A stretch of DNA of 33,698 nucleotides. Source: an uncultured Candidatus Pelagibacter sp. Lineage in GTDB: Bacteria > Pseudomonadota > Alphaproteobacteria > Pelagibacterales > Pelagibacteraceae. Location of the stretch: NCBI GenBank assembly GCA_905612365.1, contig CAJQRP010000046.1:1-33698 (forward strand). The letters are read 5' to 3'. Made by a program: the position numbers and the translations under genes. This document shows positions 1 to 9,606 of the stretch, piece by piece (the first letter of the stretch is position 1; every line of letters begins with the position of its first letter). Under the pieces are notes generated by a model. It was not told where the DNA came from. It did no database searches and saw only the letters and a program-made list of their open reading frames with translations.

Positions 1-1
1 G

Positions 2-1201
2 AGAAGACAAGCGTTAAAAGGTGAAATGAAAGATGAAGTTTTACCTAAAAATATTTTAATGATCGGGCCAACAGGAGTTGGTAAAACAGAAATTTCTAGA
101 AGATTATCAAAATTAGCTGAAGCTCCTTTTGTAAAGGTAGAAGCTACAAGATTTACTGAGGTTGGGTATGTTGGAAGAGATGTTGAGCAAATCATTAGGG
201 ATCTACTTGAAATTGCAATTGCAATGGAGAAAGTAAAGAAAAGAAAAGAAGTTCTTGCAAAGGCACAAAAGTTAGCAGAAGAAAAAGTTTTGGATGCCCT
301 AGTTGGAAATAAAGCAAGTCTTGCTACAAGGGAAAGCTTTAGAAAAAGATTAAGGGATGGTGATTTAGATAACAATGAAATTGAAATAGCAGTAAATGAT
401 AGTGGCTCTCAAGCTGCATTTGAAATTCCTGGAATGCCTGGAGCAAATATTGGAATGATAAATATCGGAGAGATGCTTGGAAAATCTGTTGGCAATAAAC
501 AAAAAAAGAAGAAAATGACTGTCAAAGAATCTCATGAAATTTTAATTAATGATGAGGCTGACAAGTTAATAGAAGAAGATAAAATTATAAAATCAGCAAA
601 AGATTCAACAGAAAATAATGGAATAGTTTTTTTAGACGAAATAGATAAAATTTCAGGGAGAACAGATAGATCTGGTGGAGACGTTTCTAGAGAAGGAGTT
701 CAAAGAGACCTGCTTCCTCTAATTGAAGGAACAACAGTTAGTACAAAGTACGGTACAATTAAAACCGATCATATTTTATTTATTGCATCTGGCGCTTTCC
801 AACTAGCAAAACCTTCAGACTTACTACCAGAATTACAGGGTAGATTACCCATAAGAGTTGAGCTTGAAGCTTTAACTAGTGATGATTTTAAAAGAATTCT
901 TAAAGAACCAGATTATAGTTTAATCAAACAATATGTTGCTCTTTTAAAAACAGAAAATGTTGAACTAGAATTTTCTGATGACGGTATTGATGCGATTGCC
1001 AATATGGCTTCAGAAGTTAACAATACTGTAGAAAATATTGGTGCAAGAAGACTGCATACTATTATCGAAAGAATATTGGATGATATTAGTTTTACTGCAA
1101 CAGATAGGGCTGGTGAAAAAATAATAATAGATTCTAAATATGTAAAACAAAATCTAGATGAGCTTGTTAAAGATACAGATTTATCTAAATTTATTCTTTA
1201 A
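2..1201 (+). CDS. hslU: ATP-dependent protease ATPase subunit HslU (5' truncated by window edge)
   Basis: Walker [56 protein letters not shown]. Reading frame stays open upstream of the ORF-track Met to base 2 ([17 protein letters not shown]). Confidence 0.97.
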   Translation, partial: RRQALKGEMKDEVLPKNILMIGPTGVGKTEISRRLSKLAEAPFVKVEATRFTEVGYVGRDVEQIIRDLLEIAIAMEKVKKRKEVLAKAQKLAEEKVLDALVGNKASLATRESFRKRLRDGDLDNNEIEIAVNDSGSQAAFEIPGMPGANIGMINIGEMLGKSVGNKQKKKKMTVKESHEILINDEADKLIEEDKIIKSAKDSTENNGIVFLDEIDKISGRTDRSGGDVSREGVQRDLLPLIEGTTVSTKYGTIKTDHILFIASGAFQLAKPSDLLPELQGRLPIRVELEALTSDDFKRILKEPDYSLIKQYVALLKTENVELEFSDDGIDAIANMASEVNNTVENIGARRLHTIIERILDDISFTATDRAGEKIIIDSKYVKQNLDELVKDTDLSKFIL

Positions 1202-1712
1202 ATTTATTCTTGTTTTTAAGATAGATATAAAAAGCTCCACTGCCACCATCTTCAATCTTAGCGTCTTTAGTTTCAATAATAAGTCGGGTTAAACTTTTAT
1301 TGTTTTCAATAAATTCTGGAACTGAATATTTTAGTATACTCAAATCCTTTGAAAGGTAGGGGTTTTCAACATTTTTAGACCTTAGTCCTTTGCCTGTAAT
1401 TACTATTATTTTTGTAACACCTTCATCAAAACATTTTTGAATAAATTGTTCTACAGCCTTATTTGCTTCTTCAATCGTGTAACCATGAAGATCTATTTTT
1501 TTTATTTTCTCATATCTTATATTTTTTTTATGGACAAAATCTTTGTTGGGAATTTTATTTTTAGTGTTTAAAAAATTTTCCCAGTCCTGCTTGTCTTTAT
1601 CTGAGTTGTTTGTATCTTTTTTTTTTACAGAATTTTTATTAAGATTTTTTTTTTTGTTATTTAGGAAATTTTCCCAATCTTCTTTGTCTTTGTCTGTTAT
1701 CTTCTTAATCAA
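1191..1712 (-). CDS. Smr-domain protein (MutS2 C-terminal-like DNA/RNA endonuclease domain)
   Basis: [19 protein letters not shown] ... VITGKGLRS ... [11 protein letters not shown] Smr signature; tandem N-terminal DKDK-DWENFLN motif. Confidence 0.9.
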   Translation of the reverse strand: MIKKITDKDKEDWENFLNNKKKNLNKNSVKKKDTNNSDKDKQDWENFLNTKNKIPNKDFVHKKNIRYEKIKKIDLHGYTIEEANKAVEQFIQKCFDEGVTKIIVITGKGLRSKNVENPYLSKDLSILKYSVPEFIENNKSLTRLIIETKDAKIEDGGSGAFYIYLKNKNKFKE

Positions 1713-2306
1713 TTAGGTAATAGTATTAATTAATAACCAATTTGGATTTAATGATTTAATGTCTTTTGAAAAAACCCAAGTATCATAAACAGTTTTTATT
1801 TTCTCACTATCTCCTGAGACAATCTTTTTATCTTTATCTTTTATGCATGTTATAATTTCACTAACAAAATCCACTGTAACTTCTAAGCTGTCTTCAATTT
1901 TTTTATGAGTTTTGATTACGGCTGACTTAATCCCTATAAAAGTTATTTCAGCAAAATGACCTTTATTAGCTCTATCTTCAAGAGCTTCTTTAAACTGGTC
2001 ATAAATTTTTTTACCCAAAAGAGGTTTACTTGCTATCAGCTTGTTATCACTATCACTAAAATCTGTAATAATTGTTTCATAAGCAATTTTTGCACCTTTT
2101 AAAAATTCTTTTTGTGATACTTCATCAAAATTTTCACTAGCTGGTTTTGGAGCTATATTTGTTTTTTGAAATTCCTTTTCAAATTGTGGTGAAATTTTTC
2201 CTTCGAAACCAGTTTTTTTACCAAGTATTCCTCTTAAACGAAGAAAAATAAAACCAGCGATGATTGCTAAAAGAATAATATCTATGTATTCAAAACTATA
2301 ACTCAT
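1713..2306 (-). CDS. Tim44/TimA-like domain membrane-anchored protein
   Basis: N-terminal TM helix followed by FLKGAKIAYETIITDFSDSD..LLGKKIYDQFKEAL..VDFVSEI..DTWVFSKDIKSLNPNWLL, typical Tim44-like domain. Confidence 0.85.
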   Translation of the reverse strand: MSYSFEYIDIILLAIIAGFIFLRLRGILGKKTGFEGKISPQFEKEFQKTNIAPKPASENFDEVSQKEFLKGAKIAYETIITDFSDSDNKLIASKPLLGKKIYDQFKEALEDRANKGHFAEITFIGIKSAVIKTHKKIEDSLEVTVDFVSEIITCIKDKDKKIVSGDSEKIKTVYDTWVFSKDIKSLNPNWLLINTIT

Positions 2307-2364
2307 AATTTAATAATATTTACTATGTTGATTAATTACAACTAGCAATTTAGACTAAGGACAA

Positions 2365-2787
2365 ATGAACACATTTTTATTATTGCTAATTAGTATTCCT
2401 ATTATTGAGATTTATTTATTTATCAAGTTGGGTTCTCAAATTGGAGCCCTTAACACGATTTTACTTATCTTTATTACAGCTTTTTTTGGCATTATCTATG
2501 CCAGATATGAAGGTTTTAACACTCTAAAGTCAGGAATGTCTCAAATGGTAAAAAATGAACTTCCAGTTTATGAGATCATTTCAGGTGCGGCTTTAGCATT
2601 TGCAGCATTACTTTTAATTTTACCTGGTTTTGCTACAGACTTCTTGGGTTTATTAATAATATTTCCACCAACAAGAAAATTGATATTTAAAAAAGTATCA
2701 ATTAAACAAAAGCCTACAAATAAAAAACAAGATTTTATTAATGGTGAATTTAAAGATATAGAGGATGAAAATGACAGAAAATTTTAA
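2365..2787 (+). CDS. fxsA: FxsA family membrane protein
   Basis: Short multi-TM protein with PIIEIYLFIKLGSQIGALNTI and LPGFATDFLGLLIIFPPTRKL FxsA signature. Confidence 0.88.
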   Translation: MNTFLLLLISIPIIEIYLFIKLGSQIGALNTILLIFITAFFGIIYARYEGFNTLKSGMSQMVKNELPVYEIISGAALAFAALLLILPGFATDFLGLLIIFPPTRKLIFKKVSIKQKPTNKKQDFINGEFKDIEDENDRKF

Positions 2788-3193
2788 AATTATAAGCAGC
2801 TTTATTAAAGATATGTCAAGTGAAACACCAGATGCTCCAACATACATTTTTGTAAGAGATAAAATTTCTAAATACAGATTAAATATTGATATTAATTCTA
2901 AGGCAGTGAAAAATGGAATTATTGAAGTCAATACAATGTTAAAATTTTCAGATCAGCCTGAAATTTTAAAAAAAGCACATTTTGAAATAATCTACACCTC
3001 TATAGTCAAGGTGGATGAAAAAGTTTCTGATAAAAAAGAAATGGAAAAAATTATTCTATGTGATGTGCCTAATAAAATTTATCCGGACTTAGAGAGAATA
3101 TTTTTAAATTTATTAACCGACTCTGGTTATCCTGGAATAAAATTTGAAAAAAAAGTTGATTTTACTGAATTGTATAAACAAAGAGCTAATTAA
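2765..3193 (+). CDS. secB: Protein-export chaperone SecB
   Basis: Full-length SecB-like protein: PDAPTYIFVRDK, FEIIYTSIVKVDE, PNKIYPDLERIFLNLLTDSGYPGI; overlaps the fxsA 3' end. Confidence 0.85.
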   Translation: MKMTENFKIISSFIKDMSSETPDAPTYIFVRDKISKYRLNIDINSKAVKNGIIEVNTMLKFSDQPEILKKAHFEIIYTSIVKVDEKVSDKKEMEKIILCDVPNKIYPDLERIFLNLLTDSGYPGIKFEKKVDFTELYKQRAN

Positions 3194-3857
3194 AAAAATT
3201 CTTCTTTAAATTATTTTTTAAATATTCCTTATGAAGCTTAAGTTCTGCCTCTGATGGTTTGACTACTTTTTTATAATACTGATTTGTATCATTTGAATTT
3301 ATTATTTTTTTTTCATTATCTTCATTTATAAAATTTAAGGTTGGTTCTTTTTGATCAAGAAGATTAATATAAACTTTAGCTAACAGATCACAGTCAATTA
3401 AAGCTGTATGTTGTGTTCTTTTTGAATTATCTACTCTGTATCTTTTACACAATGCATCAAGACTTATAGGAGAGCCTGGGAATTTATCCCTAGCTAAAGC
3501 AAGTGTGTCTACAACATTTTCACTGTTTAATTTCTTCTTACCTAGCAATGCTAATTCGTTGTTTAAGTGGGATAAGTCAAATTCAGCGTTGTGTATTACA
3601 AGTCTCTTATTTTCTATGAAGCCCAAAAAGTCATCCACTATTTCTGCAAATTTTTTGTGGGTAGATAAAAATTCATCTGTATAACCATGAACTTCTAGGG
3701 CTTTTTCAGAAACCTTTCTTTCAGGATTAAGATAACAGTGAAATCTATTTTTGGTTGGTATCAAATTTTCTAACTCAATACATCCAATTTCTACGATTCT
3801 ATGTCCATCTCTAACGGATAGTCCTGTTGTTTCTGTATCTAGTATTACTTCTTTCAT
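3186..3857 (-). CDS. dnaQ: DNA polymerase III epsilon subunit (3'-5' exonuclease)
   Basis: ILDTETTGLSVRDGHRIVEIGCIE, VIHNAEFDLSHLNNEL, LDALCKRYRVDNSKRTQHTALIDCDLLAKVYINL. Confidence 0.95.
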   Translation of the reverse strand: MKEVILDTETTGLSVRDGHRIVEIGCIELENLIPTKNRFHCYLNPERKVSEKALEVHGYTDEFLSTHKKFAEIVDDFLGFIENKRLVIHNAEFDLSHLNNELALLGKKKLNSENVVDTLALARDKFPGSPISLDALCKRYRVDNSKRTQHTALIDCDLLAKVYINLLDQKEPTLNFINEDNEKKIINSNDTNQYYKKVVKPSEAELKLHKEYLKNNLKKNFFN

Positions 3858-3858
3858 T

Positions 3859-4428
3859 TTATATAATTTCTTTTAGTATTTTTTTTACACTTATCTTAAC
3901 AAGCTTATTGGTAAAATTATTTTTAATAATATGATCAGATTTTTTCTTTTTATAACTAAGCGGTAACTGTATTTTTTTAAATTGATTGTATAAATTTAAA
4001 TTAAAATTATTTCTCTCCTTTAGTCTTTTTATAATCTCACTTTTTTTTGACTGAACAAAAACTATTATATCACTTTTCTGGTTTAATTTATTTTCTAATA
4101 AAAGAGGGATGTCTAAAATTATAGCTTTTTTTTTTTTATTTTTTTTTAAAAAGATAGATAATTTTTTTCTAACTTCTGGGTGAATAATTTTCGTAATTTT
4201 TTTTAAATTTTTTTCACTATCTTCTATTGCTTTTATAATTTGTATTTTATTTGCGGGAAATACCGAGAAATATTTAGGTAAAATTTTTTTTAATCTTTTA
4301 AAACAATTTTTATTTTTTTTATATATGCCTGCCACTTCTTGATCAGCATTAAAAACTGGATAACCAAAGAGTTTGGCAATATGACTTTTTCCAGAACCTA
4401 TATCTCCTACCACTGCAATTTTAATCAT
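3859..4428 (-). CDS. coaE: Dephospho-CoA kinase
   Basis: VVGDIGSGKSHIAKLFGYPVFNADQEV P-loop kinase, IILDIPLLLE; located in the dnaQ-coaE-aroE-maf order. Confidence 0.9.
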   Translation of the reverse strand: MIKIAVVGDIGSGKSHIAKLFGYPVFNADQEVAGIYKKNKNCFKRLKKILPKYFSVFPANKIQIIKAIEDSEKNLKKITKIIHPEVRKKLSIFLKKNKKKKAIILDIPLLLENKLNQKSDIIVFVQSKKSEIIKRLKERNNFNLNLYNQFKKIQLPLSYKKKKSDHIIKNNFTNKLVKISVKKILKEII

Positions 4429-5222
4429 ACATCTAAAAGATTAATTGTTTCATTGTCTACTTCTGGAACAACTTTATGCCAGATAAAAAAGGCTTTTTGA
4501 GCCTGATAAATAAACATCATTTTACCATTTTTTGTTATTCCACCATATTTTTTTGCATTTTTTAAGAAGTTTGTTTCTGGTGGATTATAAATTACATCAT
4601 AAAAAAATTTGTCTTTGCTAATTTGTTGATAATTAATATTAATTTCATCTTCTTCTTTTAGTCCAATGCTTGTTGCATTTATAATTATATCAAAATCTAA
4701 ATTTTCTCCCCATTTAATTATTTCAATTTCTGGAAAGTTTTTCTTTAACTCTATTGCTTTTAATTCTGTTCGATTACTTAAATAAATTTTTTTAATTTGC
4801 ATTTTTTTAAGTGCAATAATAATTGAAGGGACAACCCCACCTGCCCCAAGTACTAGGGCTTTTTTATTTTTAATTTCTAGTTCTATTTTTTCTAAACTAA
4901 TTTTAAAACCTTCAATATCAGTATTATCACCTATAATTTTACCATCTTTTTTATAGATTGTGTTTACTGATTGAGAAATTTCTGCTTCCTCACTTAACTC
5001 ATCTAAAAAAGATATAACCATCTTTTTAAATGGTACTGTTACGTTTATCCCGTGAATTTTTTCTTCCCTAACATCAGAGATTAGATTTTCTATCTCATTA
5101 TTATTTAAAAGTTTTTTTTCATAAACTGCATCAATCTTATATTTTTTTATCCAATAATTATGTATTTTTGGTGACAAGCTATGATCAATTGGATTTCCTA
5201 TAACTAAAAATTTTTTTTTCAT
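4425..5222 (-). CDS. aroE: Shikimate dehydrogenase
   Basis: VIGNPIDHSLSPKIHN, GINVTVPFK, GDNTDIEGF, VLGAGGVVPSII, INATSIGL. Confidence 0.95.
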   Translation of the reverse strand: MKKKFLVIGNPIDHSLSPKIHNYWIKKYKIDAVYEKKLLNNNEIENLISDVREEKIHGINVTVPFKKMVISFLDELSEEAEISQSVNTIYKKDGKIIGDNTDIEGFKISLEKIELEIKNKKALVLGAGGVVPSIIIALKKMQIKKIYLSNRTELKAIELKKNFPEIEIIKWGENLDFDIIINATSIGLKEEDEININYQQISKDKFFYDVIYNPPETNFLKNAKKYGGITKNGKMMFIYQAQKAFFIWHKVVPEVDNETINLLDV

Positions 5223-5806
5223 TCTGTAATATTAAGATATTCTTTAATTTTTTTAACTGGAAGGCCCATGATCGTATCTTCATCCCCTTCTATTTTTGAA
5301 AATAAGCTTCTTCCCTCTCCTTCAATTTGATAAACGTTGTAGGCATAGAGGTCCTCATCAGATATTTTTTTCAAGTAATTCTCTAGCTCCAAAAAAGTCA
5401 TATCTTTCATGGTTAATGAGGCTTTATCCGTATAATTCCATATCATCGATCCACCTCTTGAAATACAAACTGAACTTATCAATTGATGAGTTTTCCCATT
5501 CATCTTTTTTAATATTTCTAGTGCCTCAACTCTATCGTTTGGCTTTGATATTATTTCACCTTCCAAGTCTATTACGCTATCTGCTCCAAGCACCATTTCC
5601 TCTATAAATTTTTGGCTGATTTTATTAGCTTTTAATTCTGCTAAATTTTTTGAAATGATTGTTGGAGATGCTCTTTCCTTTAAAAGGCTTTCTTTAACGC
5701 TATCCTCATCCACGTTAGATGGCTCTATTTTACACTGAATGTTGTTTTCTTCTAAAATTTTTTTTCTTACTCCGCTTTTTGATGCAAGTATAATTTCTTT
5801 AACCAT
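5219..5806 (-). CDS. maf: Maf-like nucleotide pyrophosphatase
   Basis: IILASKSGVRKKIL, VLGADSVIDLEGEIISKP, GKTHQLISSVCI, YQIEGEGRSLFSKIEGDEDTIMGLP. Confidence 0.94.
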   Translation of the reverse strand: MVKEIILASKSGVRKKILEENNIQCKIEPSNVDEDSVKESLLKERASPTIISKNLAELKANKISQKFIEEMVLGADSVIDLEGEIISKPNDRVEALEILKKMNGKTHQLISSVCISRGGSMIWNYTDKASLTMKDMTFLELENYLKKISDEDLYAYNVYQIEGEGRSLFSKIEGDEDTIMGLPVKKIKEYLNITE

Positions 5807-6623
5807 TATTTTTATTTATTTCATATATTTTAATTATTGATGCTGCGGTTTCTTCTACTGATTTTCTAGTAACATCAATTGTTGGCCATTTGTATTTGAT
5901 AAATGTTTTTCTGGCATCACTAATTTCTTTTTCTATTTTTGTAATATTTGTATAATTGGTGTTTTCTTTTTCTTTAAGGGCATTCATCCTATTTTTTCTA
6001 ATATCAACTAGTCGCTGAGGTTCAGTTGTTAAACCAACTACACAAGAAAGTTTTGGATTCTTTTTTAAACTTTCTGGTATTGATTGCTCGTTTACTAAAG
6101 GAATATTCAGAGTTTTATAACCTTTGTTGGCTAAATAAATTGATGTTGGTGTTTTGCTTGTTCTGCTTACCCCTAATAATATCAAGTCTGCTTTATCTAT
6201 ATCTTCAACAAGATTTCCATCATCGTGGGCCATGGTAAATTGGATAGCTTCAATTCTTTCATAATACTCTTCGTTCAAAGCATGTTGTCCACTCGGGACG
6301 TGGGATGCTTTTTGGTTTAAAAGCTTAGAAAAGTTCATGATTAAATTTCCCAAAACACTAAAGCATGGAATTTTCTTTTCATCTCCTTTATTTGCTAAAA
6401 ATTTTGCAAGAGAGGTGTCAACAATCGTGTATAAAATTATTGCATTATCATTTTTTTTTGCTTCTTCCATTATTTTGGAAACTTGATTTTCTGTTCTTGT
6501 AAAAAAATAGGATTTAACATTATATTCTATATTTTTAAATTGAGCTTTAATTGCTAAAAACACCCTATCCAGAGTCTCTCCGGTGGAGTCAGAAATAAGG
6601 TATATTTGGTATGTATTACTCAT
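5799..6623 (-). CDS. ppsR: PEP synthase regulatory protein / PPDK regulatory protein family (DUF299 kinase-pyrophosphorylase)
   Basis: YLISDSTGETLDRVFLAIKAQF, HDDGNLVEDIDKADLILLGVSRTSKTPTSIYLANKGYKTLNIPLV, RKSVEETAASII. Confidence 0.93.
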   Translation of the reverse strand: MSNTYQIYLISDSTGETLDRVFLAIKAQFKNIEYNVKSYFFTRTENQVSKIMEEAKKNDNAIILYTIVDTSLAKFLANKGDEKKIPCFSVLGNLIMNFSKLLNQKASHVPSGQHALNEEYYERIEAIQFTMAHDDGNLVEDIDKADLILLGVSRTSKTPTSIYLANKGYKTLNIPLVNEQSIPESLKKNPKLSCVVGLTTEPQRLVDIRKNRMNALKEKENTNYTNITKIEKEISDARKTFIKYKWPTIDVTRKSVEETAASIIKIYEINKNNG

Positions 6624-6907
6624 GTATTAAAAGTTGATATTTAAGTATTATTTTTATCATTTTTTGAAATAATGATGTTTTTTATTTTTCACTGTAAAAA
6701 CCCGTTTTTATTAACATTAATAAACATGTGAACTATTAATATACATTTTATCTAATAAAATTAAATAAAGGCTTAATTTATAAAATATAATTCACTTCTA
6801 TAAATTATTAATTGTTAATAAATCATGTATAAAATGTGTAAAACAATTAATTACCAATATTCACATACTATATAACTAATACTATAATTAAATATTTACT
6901 TATTATT
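6624..6907. other. Candidate chromosomal replication origin (oriC) region in ppsR/hemE divergent spacer
   Basis: Very AT-rich 284-bp spacer between divergent genes where coding orientation switches; two DnaA-box-like 9-mers one mismatch from TTATNCACA (6857-6865 ATATTCACA; 6835-6843 TGTGTAAAA on the reverse) and one weaker (6727-6735 TGTGAACTA). hemE-adjacent origins are known in Caulobacter and Rickettsia. Confidence 0.6.
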
Positions 6908-7909
6908 ATGACACCCATTCAAGAAACCATAATAAACAAAAAGACAACTAATTCTCCAATATGGTTAATGAGACAAGCAGGTAGGTATCTTCCAGAGTTT
7001 AGGGAAATTAGAAAATTAAATCCAGACTTTATCAATTTGTGTTTGAATGAAAATTTATCATCAGAGATTACTCTACAACCTTTAAAAAGATTTGAATTAG
7101 ATGCAGCAATAATTTTTTCAGATATTTTAATGTTACCATATGGGTTAAATCAGAAAGTAGAATTTAAAAAAGATTTTGGCCCACAACTTGGTTCATTAGA
7201 CTTAAATGATATTTCCAAAATAGATGAAATTGATTTTATAGAAAAATTATACCCAGTTTATAAATCAATTAAAAAAGTAAGCGAAAATAGCTTAATTAAA
7301 AATAAAAATGTAATAGGATTTGTCGGAGCACCGTGGACATTATTAGTTTATATGATTAATAAACATTCACCAAAAAAAGAGTTAATAAAAGATTTTTTTA
7401 AGGATGAGTTTTTAATAAACAGGATTTTAATAATTCTAGAAAAGTTTTTGAAACTACATATTGATCAGCAAATAAAAAGCGGTGCAACCGTTATTCAAAT
7501 TTTCGATAGTTGGGCCGGTTTGTTAGAAGAAAAAGATTTGCCAAACTATGTTTATATTCCAACACTAAATTTAGTTGATTATGTAAAATCATTGAACGTA
7601 CCAGTAATTTGTTTTCCAAGAGGAGTAAAAAACTATAAAAATTATTGTGATATTGTTAAACCCGATGCTGTCAATATTGACTATGATGTAAGTCCTGTTT
7701 CTATATGTAAAGAAATTAATATACCTGTTCAAGGGGGGCTTGATCCAAAGATATTATTATCTGACAAAGAAAATTTAAAAAAAGAAGCAAGAAGATATTT
7801 AGATGTATTCAAAGATCATCCGTATATCTTTAATTTAGGTCATGGCGTATTGCCCCAAACAGATCCTAACATGGTGGATTATTTGGTGAAGATGGTAAAA
7901 GATTATTAA
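6908..7909 (+). CDS. hemE: Uroporphyrinogen decarboxylase
   Basis: PIWLMRQAGRYLPEFRE, FSDILMLPYGL, GFVGAPWTLLVYM, VQGGLDPKILL, FNLGHGVLPQTDP. Confidence 0.97.
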   Translation: MTPIQETIINKKTTNSPIWLMRQAGRYLPEFREIRKLNPDFINLCLNENLSSEITLQPLKRFELDAAIIFSDILMLPYGLNQKVEFKKDFGPQLGSLDLNDISKIDEIDFIEKLYPVYKSIKKVSENSLIKNKNVIGFVGAPWTLLVYMINKHSPKKELIKDFFKDEFLINRILIILEKFLKLHIDQQIKSGATVIQIFDSWAGLLEEKDLPNYVYIPTLNLVDYVKSLNVPVICFPRGVKNYKNYCDIVKPDAVNIDYDVSPVSICKEINIPVQGGLDPKILLSDKENLKKEARRYLDVFKDHPYIFNLGHGVLPQTDPNMVDYLVKMVKDY

Positions 7910-7948
7910 ATTAAAAACTAAAACAATATTTATAAAAACTTATTTATT

Positions 7949-9067
7949 ATGACACAACAGTACACGCACCCTAAAAGAAAAACAAAAGTTGTATTTGTTC
8001 AACTTGGATCACCTTCGGAGCCAACAACTAAAGCTCTAAGAAAATATCTTCGCGCATTTTTAGGAGACCCAAGAGTTGTTGATATAAACCCGTGGCTCTG
8101 GAAAATAATTTTAAATTTTTTTGTGTTACCTTTCAGGCCACAAAAGTCTGCAAAACTTTATGCAAGAATCTGGGATGGAGAAAGTTTTCCACTGATAACC
8201 AACACAAGAGATTTTACAAAAAATGTAAGTGAGGAATTAAAGAAAATTGATCCAGAAGGTTATGTTGAAGTAAATCATGCTTTTCTTTTATCACCTCCGT
8301 ACGTAAATGAAGTTTACGATGATTGGGAGGATGATTTAAAAAAAGGTATTGGTGCAACAAAACTATTAGTTATACCAATGTTCCCTCAGTACTCAGAGGC
8401 TACAATAGCTTCAGGCATAGACGCGTTGGCAAAAGAGCTGTCAAAGAGAGTAAAAATACCAACCTTCGAAGTCATCACGAACTTTCACAGAACACATGCC
8501 TTCATTGATAATTCTGTAAACCAAGTTGACTCAAAATTAAATGAACTAATAAATCAAGGAAAGAAAATCGATAGTTTAGTAATAACTTTTCATGGAATGC
8601 AAAAAAGACGAGTTGTCAGTAAAGGTGATGACTACTATAGACATTGCTTCGAAACATTTAATCTTATTACTAATAGTCTAAAAAATATTAAGCCAGAACA
8701 GTGTATGATGAGCTTTCAAAGTCGCTTCGGTTCTGAGGAATGGATAACACCTTACACGGAAGATGTAATTAAAAAATTAATTTCTGAAGGTAAGAAAGAA
8801 ATTGTAATATATTCTCCAAGTTTTGTTGCAGACTGTCTCGAAACCACCGATGAATTAGGTCATGAACTAGTAAATGATGCAAAAGAATGGGGCGGCAATG
8901 TCCATCCAGTAGAATGTCTTAATACCAACAAAGACTGGTGTAAAGATTTTGCAAAATATACCTTCATACAAGCAGAGGGCTCAGCACAAGATAAAGAGGA
9001 TATAGAATACCAAGTTGAAAAAAAATATTATCAGAAAATGCCACAACAAATAATGAATAAAAAATAG
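7949..9067 (+). CDS. hemH: Ferrochelatase
   Basis: VVFVQLGSP, FLGDPRVVDI, IPMFPQYSEATIASG, VITFHGMQKR, SFQSRFGSEEWITPYTEDVI, SPSFVADCLETTDELG. Confidence 0.96.
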   Translation: MTQQYTHPKRKTKVVFVQLGSPSEPTTKALRKYLRAFLGDPRVVDINPWLWKIILNFFVLPFRPQKSAKLYARIWDGESFPLITNTRDFTKNVSEELKKIDPEGYVEVNHAFLLSPPYVNEVYDDWEDDLKKGIGATKLLVIPMFPQYSEATIASGIDALAKELSKRVKIPTFEVITNFHRTHAFIDNSVNQVDSKLNELINQGKKIDSLVITFHGMQKRRVVSKGDDYYRHCFETFNLITNSLKNIKPEQCMMSFQSRFGSEEWITPYTEDVIKKLISEGKKEIVIYSPSFVADCLETTDELGHELVNDAKEWGGNVHPVECLNTNKDWCKDFAKYTFIQAEGSAQDKEDIEYQVEKKYYQKMPQQIMNKK

Positions 9068-9078
9068 TAACAATTAAA

Positions 9079-9606
9079 ATGTCTGGTTCTTTAATAATTT
9101 ACTCAAGCACAGATGGTCAAACAAAAATTATTTGTGAAAAAATAAAAAACTTTTCAAAAAATAGTGAATCTATAAAATTAATCTCTCTAGAAGAAGCACA
9201 TGATTTTAATCTTCAGTCTTATGAAGACATTATAATTGGAGCAAGCATCAGGTATGGGAAGCATAATAAAAATTTATATAAATTTATTTCTTCAAACAAA
9301 GAAACACTTGAAAAAAAAAAAAGCGCTTTCTTTTCGGTAAATGTTGTTGCAAGAAAACCAGAAAAAAATACTCCAGAAACAAATCCTTATATGAAAAAAT
9401 TTTTAAAAATTTCAAATTGGAAACCTGATAAGCTAGGTGTGTTTGCTGGCAAAGTTAATTATCCAAATTATGGTTTTTTTGATAAATATATTATTAGACT
9501 TATAATGTTTATAACTAAAGGCCCAACAGACACCTCAAAGTCCTTTGAGTTTACTGACTGGTCTAAAGTAGAGGATTTTGCTAGAGAACTAAGTTTAAGC
9601 ACTTAA
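9079..9606 (+). CDS. hemG: HemG-type (flavodoxin-fold, quinone-dependent) protoporphyrinogen IX dehydrogenase
   Basis: LIIYSSTDGQTKIICEKI, IIGASIRYGKHNKNLYKFI, SAFFSVNVVARKPEKNTPETNPYMKKFL, TDWSKVEDFARELS: close in layout to E. coli HemG; directly follows hemH. Confidence 0.88.
   Translation: MSGSLIIYSSTDGQTKIICEKIKNFSKNSESIKLISLEEAHDFNLQSYEDIIIGASIRYGKHNKNLYKFISSNKETLEKKKSAFFSVNVVARKPEKNTPETNPYMKKFLKISNWKPDKLGVFAGKVNYPNYGFFDKYIIRLIMFITKGPTDTSKSFEFTDWSKVEDFARELSLST

Noticed and set aside
2698-2931. 77-aa minus-strand ORF over fxsA/secB
   Set aside because: Antisense to two well-supported genes; no independent evidence.
4081-4160. Long T homopolymers in coaE as possible phase-variation tract
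   Set aside because: Frame stays intact and long A/T runs are common throughout this AT-rich window; encode Lys-rich stretch. No sign of switching from one sequence.
6624-6907. CtrA-type TTAA-N7-TTAA boxes in the candidate origin
   Set aside because: TTAA pairs are present but with wrong spacing (for example 8 bp at 6761-6776); expected by chance in AT-rich DNA.
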